Source: Halorubrum ezzemoulense DSM 17463 (GTDB lineage: Archaea; Halobacteriota; Halobacteria; Halobacteriales; Haloferacaceae). From it: DNA of 64,000 nt. Shown in pieces: positions 1 to 6,788 of this stretch. The position numbers and the translations under genes were made by a program. Each line of letters opens with the position of its first letter. The first letter of the stretch is position 1. The stretch is from positions 1 through 64,000 of the forward strand of contig NZ_NEDJ01000008.1 in assembly GCF_002114285.1 (NCBI RefSeq), in the 5' to 3' direction. The notes beneath the pieces are model-generated. The model worked only from the letters and a program-made list of their open reading frames with translations. It was not told the DNA's origin and did not search any database.

Positions 1-31
1 GCTTTACGCGCCGTGACTCACACTCGCCCGT

Positions 32-997
32 ATGGCAGACTCGGTCGACGGACGGGGGCGACGCGCGCTCGGCGCCCTGGCGCTCCTCGCGGTCCCGGTC
101 GTGCTGGCGGCGGTCCCGCTGGTTCCGCTCGCCGCGCTGCTCGGCCCCGGCGGGCTCGGGACCGTCCCGCTCGGCGCGCCGGGCGGGCTGCTCGCGGCCG
201 TCGTCGTCGGCCCCGCGCTCTCCGCGCTCCTCGGTCCCGCGCTCGTCGACAGGCGGATCGCGCGGCTCCCCCGTGCCGACCTAGACGACCGCCGCGCGGA
301 CTTCGTCGCCGACCGCGTCGAACACCTCGCGGGCGAGGTCGGCGTCGACGCGCTGCCGGTGACCGCGGTCCGCGCCGACGCCGCGAACGTCGCCGTCACG
401 GACGGCTACCGCGGGGCGCGACTGGTGGTCTCCACGCGGCTGCTCGCCCTGCCGAAGGCGGACCGCGACGCGGCGTTGCGCCACGCGCTCGTCCGGCTCC
501 GGACGCGGCGGGCGCTCCTCACCACCGCGACGCTGCCGGCGCTGGCGGCCGTCGAGACCGCGGCGCTGCTCGCGACGCTGCTCGTGGGACGCCGCGGCGA
601 CCGGACCGCCGCCGACCGGCGCGTCAACCGGATCCACGGGTACGAGCCGGACCGCGAGCGCATCCCGTCGTGGGCGTACGCGGCCGCCGGCGTCCTGTGT
701 TGGCTGTTGCTCCTCCCGGCGTGGGTCCCCGCGACGGTCGGCGATCGGCTCTCCGTCGCCGGCGGGCGGCGGGCCGCGGACGCGCTGGTCGCCCGGGTCG
801 GAACCGAGGAGCGCGAGGGGCTCGCCAACGCGGTCGCGTTCGCCGGTGACGCCGCGGGCGCCGGCGACTGGCCCCCGCTCCTCGACCGGCTCTCCTTCGT
901 CTCCATGGCCGACGCCGAGACGGGGCGGGTTCGCGGGACGAGCCGGCAGGAGGCCCGGACGCGGCTCGCGCGGCTCCGCTCGAAGCGGACACTGTAG
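32..997 (+). CDS. M48 (HtpX)-like membrane protein with degenerate active site
   Basis: The 321-residue protein has two long hydrophobic N-terminal segments (about residues 11-36 and 45-70), a soluble stretch, and two further hydrophobic segments near residues 165-185 and 215-235, an outline typical of HtpX/M48 membrane metalloproteases. At the place of the zinc motif HExxH (about residues 150-160) the sequence reads RHALVRLRTRR, so the first His is kept but the catalytic Glu and second His are not. I infer a proteolytically inactive relative. The ATG at 32 is the first good start and lies close to the window edge, so an upstream partner cannot be seen. It converges on the kinase gene. Homology rests on layout and the residual motif only. 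Confidence 0.55.
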   Translation: MADSVDGRGRRALGALALLAVPVVLAAVPLVPLAALLGPGGLGTVPLGAPGGLLAAVVVGPALSALLGPALVDRRIARLPRADLDDRRADFVADRVEHLAGEVGVDALPVTAVRADAANVAVTDGYRGARLVVSTRLLALPKADRDAALRHALVRLRTRRALLTTATLPALAAVETAALLATLLVGRRGDRTAADRRVNRIHGYEPDRERIPSWAYAAAGVLCWLLLLPAWVPATVGDRLSVAGGRRAADALVARVGTEEREGLANAVAFAGDAAGAGDWPPLLDRLSFVSMADAETGRVRGTSRQEARTRLARLRSKRTL

Positions 998-1024
998 GGG
1001 AAGCGGCTCTGTGTATCGGCCGAC

Positions 1025-2530
1025 TCAGGGCCGCACCGGGACTTCCAGGCGGACCGTCGTCCCCTCACCGTCGGTGTCGATGTCGAACTCGCCGCCCGCC
1101 TTGGCGACGACCCAGTACATGAGCCATATGCCGAGCCGGTCCGCGTGGGTCAGCGAGGTCTCGCCAGCCTCCAGCACCTGCGTCTCGTGGTCCGGGATCC
1201 CCGGGCCGTCGTCCTCGACTTCGATCGCGATCCACTCCGGCGGACGGCGCTCGACGCGCACCTCGACCGACGGCGTCGCCGCGTCGTTGTGCTTCACCGC
1301 GTTCTCGGCCGCCTCGGAGACGGCGACGGGCAGGCCCACGGCGGTCGTCTCTATCGGTCCGTCGTCGGGTAGCGATATGGTCACCGACGCGTCCGGGTAG
1401 CGGCTGCGGAGCCGGTCTCGGAGCTCGACCAGTTCGTCTCGGAGGTTGATCGGGGCGTCGAGCCCGGGCGGTGAGACCGTCTCGTCGACGGTCTGGACGG
1501 CGCCCGCGATCCCGGTGAGGTCCGAGGCCGTCTCGGCGATGACGTCCAGCGACCGACGCCGAGACTCCTCGTCGGGGTCGTCGCGGAGGAGGTCCGCGTA
1601 CCCCTCGATGAGGTTCATCTTGTTCCGGAGGTTGTGGTTGAGCACTCGGGCCATCACCTCCAGCCGCCGCTCGCGGATCTTCCGCTCGGTGATGTCGGCC
1701 TGGAATCCGACGTAGCTCGTCACGTTCCCCTCCTTGTCGCGCAGCGGCGCGATGGAGAGCCGGTTCCAGAACTTCTGGCCGTTCGCCCGATAATTGAGGA
1801 TGTCGACCTCGACCGGTCGGTCCTCGTCGAGGGCCCGCCGTATCCTCGCCCGGGACTCCTCGCCGGTGTCGGGGCCCTGAAGGAACCGACAGTCCTCGCC
1901 GAGGATCTCGTCGCCGTAGCCGGTCAGCTCCTCGAACTCTCGGTTGTGGTACACGAGCGGGCTGTCGTCGCCGTCGGTCGCCCGCGCGAGGGTGATCCCG
2001 ACGGGCGCCTCGTCCATCGCCCGCTCTTTGCGCCGCAGGTCCGCGACGGTCCGCCGGAACCGGAGCGACGTCCGCCGCCGCTCGACCAGGTTCGAGACGC
2101 GCGTCACGAGCGCCCGGCGTCCGACCGGGAGTTCGATGACGTCGTCGACGCGCTCCCACGCGGCGTGGCCGAGCCCCGCCCGCGACCCTTCGCTCACCAG
2201 CAGTACGAACGGGAGGAACGCGGGCTCGGCGCGCTCGCGTCGAGTGTCGATCGCGTCCGCGGCGGCCTCGAAGGCGCCGGCGTCGAGGAGACAGCAGTCG
2301 AACTCGCCGTTCAGCGCGTCCGGCGACTCGGCGGTCCGAACGGCGTACCGGTCGGACAGCGCGTCGGACAGGAGCCCGCGGTCGCGGTCGGCGTCCATCA
2401 GGAGGAGGACCGTCGCGCGGTCGCCGTCGGGGGCCCGGGAGAGAGCGGGGCCGGCGTCGTCCCCGGCGGGGCGGTCCGGGGGCCCGCCGCCGTCATCGCC
2501 CCCGGACTCCGCGTCCGACTTCGAATCCAT
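1025..2530 (-). CDS. LOV-domain (blue-light) sensor histidine kinase
   Basis: The protein is 501 residues from the ATG at 2530 (510 if the upstream GTG at 2557 is used). Residues 38-150 resemble a receiver domain with a poor phosphoacceptor site. Residues about 170-285 are a LOV-type PAS domain with GEDCRFLQGPDTG: the photoactive Cys is C214, and N246, N256 and Q277 lie 32, 42 and 63 residues further on, essentially the spacing of the flavin-binding Asn/Asn/Gln in Bacillus YtvA. The kinase core has the haloarchaeal H-box HNLRNKMN (H299), the N-box ENAVKHND and DDGPGIP. The protein has no membrane segments, so it is cytosolic. I prefer the ATG because the GTG lies only 14 nt from the TATA box. 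It is divergent from the KaiC-like gene, a likely functional partner (inference). Confidence 0.9.
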   Translation of the reverse strand: MDSKSDAESGGDDGGGPPDRPAGDDAGPALSRAPDGDRATVLLLMDADRDRGLLSDALSDRYAVRTAESPDALNGEFDCCLLDAGAFEAAADAIDTRRERAEPAFLPFVLLVSEGSRAGLGHAAWERVDDVIELPVGRRALVTRVSNLVERRRTSLRFRRTVADLRRKERAMDEAPVGITLARATDGDDSPLVYHNREFEELTGYGDEILGEDCRFLQGPDTGEESRARIRRALDEDRPVEVDILNYRANGQKFWNRLSIAPLRDKEGNVTSYVGFQADITERKIRERRLEVMARVLNHNLRNKMNLIEGYADLLRDDPDEESRRRSLDVIAETASDLTGIAGAVQTVDETVSPPGLDAPINLRDELVELRDRLRSRYPDASVTISLPDDGPIETTAVGLPVAVSEAAENAVKHNDAATPSVEVRVERRPPEWIAIEVEDDGPGIPDHETQVLEAGETSLTHADRLGIWLMYWVVAKAGGEFDIDTDGEGTTVRLEVPVRP

Positions 2531-2570
2531 CTCGTCGTATTTGAGTCGGGGAGCCACTAAGAACTACCCC

Positions 2571-2578
2571 ATATATAT
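2571..2578. promoter_or_regulatory. Symmetric TATA box between LOV kinase and kaiC-like gene
   Basis: ATATATAT is a perfect palindrome in the 73-bp intergenic gap. It lies 25 nt upstream of the kaiC-like ATG, which predicts a leaderless mRNA, and 40 nt upstream of the kinase ATG on the other strand. No second AT-rich box is visible in the gap, so one element may serve both directions. Confidence 0.6.
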
Positions 2579-2603
2579 CACGGTCGGGGGCGAGTACCAC
2601 GGT

Positions 2604-4082
2604 ATGACAACGTCGCTATCCGAGCGGGCGTCGACCGGCGTCGACGGCCTCGACGAAGTGCTGTCGGGCGGGCTCGTCCCCACGCGGAGCTACATGGTCC
2701 GCGGACAGGCCGGGAGCGGGAAGACCATTCTGGGGTTCCACTTCCTCCAGCGGGGCGTGGACGAGGGGGAGACGGCGCTCTTCGTCAACCTCGAAGAGGA
2801 CCTCCGCGACCTGAAGGCGAACGCTGACGCGCTCGGCTTCGACACCGATTCGATCGAGTTCCTCGACCTGAGCCCGGGCGCGGACGCGTTCGTCGAGGAC
2901 GAGTCGTACGAGGTGTTCGCGCCCTCGGAGGTCGAGCGAGAGCCGCTGACCGAGCGGATCGTCGAGGGCGTGACGGCGGTCGACCCCGACCGGGTGGTGG
3001 TCGACCCGCTGACGCAGCTCCGGTTCCTCCTCTCGGACGACTACCAGTTCCGCAAGCAGGTGGTCGGATTCATGCGGTTCCTGAAAGACAGGGGGGCGAC
3101 CGTGCTGTTCACCGTCCAGAACACGCGGTCGCTCCCGACAGACGACCTCGAGTTCATCACGGACGGGACGGTCCGGCTCGACGCGGGGGCGTACGGCAAG
3201 ACGGTCAGCGTCCCCAAGTTCCGGGGGTCGTCGACGCAGAGCGGGGACCACGCCTACCGGATCACCGACGCGGGAATGGAGGTGTTTCCCGCGCTCCAGC
3301 CCGGCACGCGGGACGAGGAGCTGGCGTTCGAGCAGGTCTCGTCGGGGATCCCCGAGGTCGACGAGCTGCTCCACGGCGGGATCGAGCGCGGCACCGTCAC
3401 CATCGTGAGCGGCCCGACCGGCGTGGGGAAGACGACGCTCAGCACCCAGTTCATGAAGGAGGCCGCGGGCCGCGGGGAACGCTCCGTGATCTACCTGTTC
3501 GAGGAGAACCGGGAGACGTTCCTCGCCCGGTCGCGCGCGGTCAACATCCCCGTCGACGAGATGCTGGCGAAGGGGACGCTTCAGGTGACGGAGGTGGAGG
3601 CGTTAGAGCGGTCGCCACAGGAGTTCGCCCGCATGGTCCGCGACGAGGTCGAGGAGGAGGGGGCCGACATCGTCATGATCGACGGCATCTCCGGGTATCG
3701 GCTGACCCTGCGCGGCGAGAAAGAGCAGATGCTCCAGCAGATGCACGCGCTCGGCCGCTACCTCAAGAACGCGGGCGTCACCGGCCTCTTCATCGACGAG
3801 ACGCGGAACGTCACGGGGGAGTTCCGCGCGACCATGGAGAACATCAGCTACCTCGCCGACAACATCCTCTTCCTCCGGCACCTAGAGGTCGGCGGCGAGC
3901 TCCGCAAGGTGATCGGCGTGTTGAAAAAGCGGACGAGCGACTTCGAGCGGACGATCCGCGAGTTCAAGATCACGGAGCACGGGGTCACCGTCGGCGAGCC
4001 GATGTCGGGGCTCCGCGGCATCCTGAGCGGGACTCCGGAGGTCGTCGAGCGAGACGCCGAGCGCGGCGACGCGGGAGAGTAG
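2604..4082 (+). CDS. KaiC-like double RecA/DnaB-fold ATPase
   Basis: The 492-residue protein is two tandem KaiC domains. Domain 1 has Walker A GQAGSGKT (34-41) and the catalytic Glu pair in NLEED (64-65). Domain 2 has Walker A GPTGVGKT (270-277), FEENRE (300-301) and VMIDGISG as Walker B. The C-terminal region aligns with cyanobacterial KaiC CII: where KaiC has the Ser431-Thr432 phosphorylation pair, this protein has Ser415-Tyr416 (NISYLADN). Its length is close to KaiC (about 519). The ATG at 2604 follows a TATA box by 25 nt; longer upstream reading frames run antisense through the kinase and are rejected. No kaiA or kaiB is in the window, so I infer a signalling ATPase rather than a clock. 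It converges with trm56, 5 bp apart. Confidence 0.88.
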   Translation: MTTSLSERASTGVDGLDEVLSGGLVPTRSYMVRGQAGSGKTILGFHFLQRGVDEGETALFVNLEEDLRDLKANADALGFDTDSIEFLDLSPGADAFVEDESYEVFAPSEVEREPLTERIVEGVTAVDPDRVVVDPLTQLRFLLSDDYQFRKQVVGFMRFLKDRGATVLFTVQNTRSLPTDDLEFITDGTVRLDAGAYGKTVSVPKFRGSSTQSGDHAYRITDAGMEVFPALQPGTRDEELAFEQVSSGIPEVDELLHGGIERGTVTIVSGPTGVGKTTLSTQFMKEAAGRGERSVIYLFEENRETFLARSRAVNIPVDEMLAKGTLQVTEVEALERSPQEFARMVRDEVEEEGADIVMIDGISGYRLTLRGEKEQMLQQMHALGRYLKNAGVTGLFIDETRNVTGEFRATMENISYLADNILFLRHLEVGGELRKVIGVLKKRTSDFERTIREFKITEHGVTVGEPMSGLRGILSGTPEVVERDAERGDAGE

Positions 4083-4087
4083 CCGGG

Positions 4088-4738
4088 TCAGTCGCGGCGC
4101 TCGGACGCTCGGTCGTTCCCGGGGCTGTCGTCTCCGGCCTCGTCGTCCCCGGCGCTGTCGGTTTCGGTCCCCGCGTCGATCACCGTCTTCCCGGTCGCCT
4201 CCGGGACGACGCGCCGGTCGGCGTCGGCCCACTCGCGGCCGAGTTCCGCCCCGTCGAACAGGCGGTCGAGGAAGACGGCGAGCCCCGCGACCTCCGAGTG
4301 CGGCTGGTTCGTCACGCCCACGTTGAAGTCGGCGCGCTCGTACAGCGCCCACGGCACCTTCTCGCCGCCGACGACGACGAGGAGGTCGCGCGGCGGTGAC
4401 GCCTCCTCGGGCGCTTCTGGTTCGTCGAGCCCGACCGCCTCCCGGACGGCCGTCTCCACGTCTTGGACGCGCTCGCCGTACATCGTGAGGTGGACCACGA
4501 CCCCGTCGAACTCCCGGACGATCGCCTTCTGGTCGTCGCGCAGTTCGACGGCGAACGGCCCGCCGAACCGGCCGGTGATGTCGCGGACCGTCTCCGCCGA
4601 CTGGCCCGCGTTGTCGGGGAAGATCACCCGGTCGGCCCCGAGCGCCCGCGCCGTGAGCCCGACGTGCGTCGTCATGCGGTCGTCGCGCCCCGGCCGGTGG
4701 CCGTACCGGAGGACGACGACCTCGCGCGCATCGTTCAT
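4088..4738 (-). CDS. trm56: tRNA (cytidine(56)-2'-O)-methyltransferase aTrm56
   Basis: The enzyme methylates the ribose of C56 in the T-loop of archaeal tRNAs using SAM. The 216-residue product starts with the archaeal Trm56 signature VVLRYGHRPGRDDRMTTHVG, followed by LTARALGADRV and the SPOUT-fold glycine-rich segment LLVVVGGEKVPW near residues 117-130. GVTNQPHSEVAGLAVFLDRL, typical of the family C-terminal knot, is also present. The last 35 or so residues are an acidic low-complexity tail, a halophilic extension. I chose the ATG at 4738 over an in-frame ATG at 4822, because the extra 28 residues are basic and unlike the family. Confidence 0.92.
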   Translation of the reverse strand: MNDAREVVVLRYGHRPGRDDRMTTHVGLTARALGADRVIFPDNAGQSAETVRDITGRFGGPFAVELRDDQKAIVREFDGVVVHLTMYGERVQDVETAVREAVGLDEPEAPEEASPPRDLLVVVGGEKVPWALYERADFNVGVTNQPHSEVAGLAVFLDRLFDGAELGREWADADRRVVPEATGKTVIDAGTETDSAGDDEAGDDSPGNDRASERRD

Positions 4739-4906
4739 GCCCCGGACTGGGGGGCGGATCCCGGTGTCGCTTTCGATGCGAGCGCGCGGGCGCCGGTCCA
4801 CATCGCGACCGAGATACCGCACATGTGTGGATCAAACCTCGGAAAACATGTCCGAGGTACGCACGTAACTGAAAGGTTCATGTGGGAGGCGGTCGCGGTG
4901 TGAGTC

Positions 4907-5968
4907 ATGACGAGCGTCAAGGAGTTCCGCGTCGACGAGCCGGCGACCGCCGACGGACTCGGCCGAGGTCGGTTCGCCTTCACCGACGCCTACTCGGTGT
5001 TCGACTGGGGACAGATGCCCGACGCGATCCCCCACAAGGGGGCGAGCCTCTGCGCGATGGGCGCGTTCAACTTCGAACTACTGGAGGACGCGGGCGTCCC
5101 GACCCACTACCGCGGGGTCGTGGACCCGGGTACCGTCGCGGACGACGGGACCGAGCCCGACCCCGTCCCCCTCGCCGAGGCGACCGCGCCGCCCACCGAG
5201 ATGGCCATCGACCTGACGCAGGTGCCCGACCTGTCGTACGAGGGGCCCCACGCCGGCTACGACTACGAGGCATTCCACGCCGCGGGCGGGGGGAACTACC
5301 TCGTCCCGCTGGAGGTCGTCTTCCGCAACCGGGTCCCCGTCGGGTCCAGCCTGCGGAAGCGCGCCGAGCCCGCCGACCTCGGGCTCGACGACCTCGCCGA
5401 CGGCGACTGGCCCGCCGAGCCGGTCGACCTCCCGGAGCCAGTCGTGGAGTTCTCGACGAAGTACGAGCAGCAGGACCGCTATCTCACCCGGGCGGAGGCC
5501 GACGAGATCGCGGGCGCCGCCGCCGTCGACGCCCTCGAATCGCTCGCGCGCGACGTGAACCGCGTCGTCACCGAGCGCGCCGAGGCGACCGGGTTCGTCC
5601 ACGAGGACGGCAAGATCGAGTGCCTCTACGTCGACGGCGAACTCCGGGTCGCCGACGTGGTCGGCACTTTCGACGAGAACCGGTTCTCGTACGGCGGCCG
5701 CGGGATCTCGAAGGAGGTCGTCCGCCAGTGGTACAAGGCGAACGACCTCGACTGGGTCGCGGCCGTGGGCGAGGCGAAAGACGCGGTCGCCGACCGCGAC
5801 ATCGACGACTGGCGCGAGCTCTGCGACCCGGACCCAGACCCGCTCCCGCCGGCGGTCGTGGACGCGGTCTCGGACCTGTACGCGGCCGGCGCGAACGCGT
5901 ACACCGACCGCGAGTGGTTCGATGCCCCGGAGGTCGAGGCGGCGCTCGACGCCGCCGCCGAGCTGTAG
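4907..5968 (+). CDS. purC: Phosphoribosylaminoimidazole-succinocarboxamide synthase
   Basis: SAICAR synthetase joins CAIR and aspartate with ATP in de novo purine synthesis. The 353-residue protein shows the family hallmarks: [20 protein letters not shown] near residues 30-50, NRVPVGSSL, the central [13 protein letters not shown] and the C-terminal DENRFSYGG, where the bacterial enzymes have the conserved D-E-x-R/S-R motif. It is longer than bacterial PurC (about 240 residues), as is usual in haloarchaea. It stands alone: the neighbours are divergent trm56 and a downstream DUF47 gene 106 bp away with its own start region. Confidence 0.93.
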   Translation: MTSVKEFRVDEPATADGLGRGRFAFTDAYSVFDWGQMPDAIPHKGASLCAMGAFNFELLEDAGVPTHYRGVVDPGTVADDGTEPDPVPLAEATAPPTEMAIDLTQVPDLSYEGPHAGYDYEAFHAAGGGNYLVPLEVVFRNRVPVGSSLRKRAEPADLGLDDLADGDWPAEPVDLPEPVVEFSTKYEQQDRYLTRAEADEIAGAAAVDALESLARDVNRVVTERAEATGFVHEDGKIECLYVDGELRVADVVGTFDENRFSYGGRGISKEVVRQWYKANDLDWVAAVGEAKDAVADRDIDDWRELCDPDPDPLPPAVVDAVSDLYAAGANAYTDREWFDAPEVEAALDAAAEL

Positions 5969-6074
5969 GACGCGGGTCCGCGGCACCGCCGATCCGCGGC
6001 GTGCGACCGCCTGACCCTCACGATCGACGACACGCGAGGGAACCTCTTTACCGCCGACGCGCGTGGGTTCGCAC

Positions 6075-6779
6075 ATGTCCACCGACGCCGACTTCGGGGA
6101 ACGGCTCGAGACCCAAACGGTCGCGTACCTCGACCGGATCGACGACTGCGTCGCCCTCCTCCCGCGGGCGCTCGACGAGTACGCGAGCGAGGGCGCGTCC
6201 CGCGACACGGTCGACGAGATAGCCGCCGTCGAGAGCGAGTGCGACGACCTCGTCCGCGGGCTCACCGGGCTCATCACCGACGCCGGGCCGGACGACATCG
6301 GCCTGCTGAACACCCGGATCAACTTCAACGAGTCCGCGCTGCTCGACTTCTACAACGAGCTGGACGTGGTCGCGAACCACACCGAGCGGATCGTCCAGGA
6401 GGTTGCCATGATGCGCCCGGCCGCGGGCGTCGAGCCGTTCGCCGACATGCGCGAGATGGCCGCCCGGATCGCCGAGATGACCGAAGTCCTCGCCGAGGTC
6501 GTCGAGGGGTTCGTCAGGGGGCTCGCGCGCGCCGACGCCACCGAGACGCTCGCCGAGGGGATCGAGTCGATCCGCGCCCTCGAGAGCGAGTGCGACGAGC
6601 TGCGGAACGACGCCATCGAGACCGCGTTCGCCGACGACACGATCGAGGAGCCGCTCGTCTACCGCGAGCTCGCGATCCTGTTGGACGAGCTCGCGAACAC
6701 GATCGAGGACCTCACCGACCGGATCGTCGTGATCGCGAGCAAGGAGCCGGGGATCGTCACCGACGCGGACGAGTCGTAG
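6075..6779 (+). CDS. DUF47 family (PhoU-like) protein
   Basis: The 234-residue, almost entirely helical and very acidic protein belongs to the DUF47/PhoU-like group, judged by its layout of two related helical halves with recurrent E/D-rich helices (ESECDDL near residue 55 and ESECDEL near residue 175) and the segment INFNESALLDFYNELD. Family members often sit next to Pit-type phosphate transporters and are thought to regulate them; no transporter is adjacent here. The ATG at 6075 is preferred to one at 6063 because the extra four residues precede a conserved-looking start. It converges with the Dna2-like gene, 9 bp apart. Confidence 0.8.
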   Translation: MSTDADFGERLETQTVAYLDRIDDCVALLPRALDEYASEGASRDTVDEIAAVESECDDLVRGLTGLITDAGPDDIGLLNTRINFNESALLDFYNELDVVANHTERIVQEVAMMRPAAGVEPFADMREMAARIAEMTEVLAEVVEGFVRGLARADATETLAEGIESIRALESECDELRNDAIETAFADDTIEEPLVYRELAILLDELANTIEDLTDRIVVIASKEPGIVTDADES

Positions 6780-6788
6780 GGTCGCTCC

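Noticed and set aside
1944..2603. N-terminal extension of the KaiC-like protein
   Set aside because: The extension is antisense to the LOV kinase and upstream of the TATA box, so it cannot be part of the leaderless transcript.
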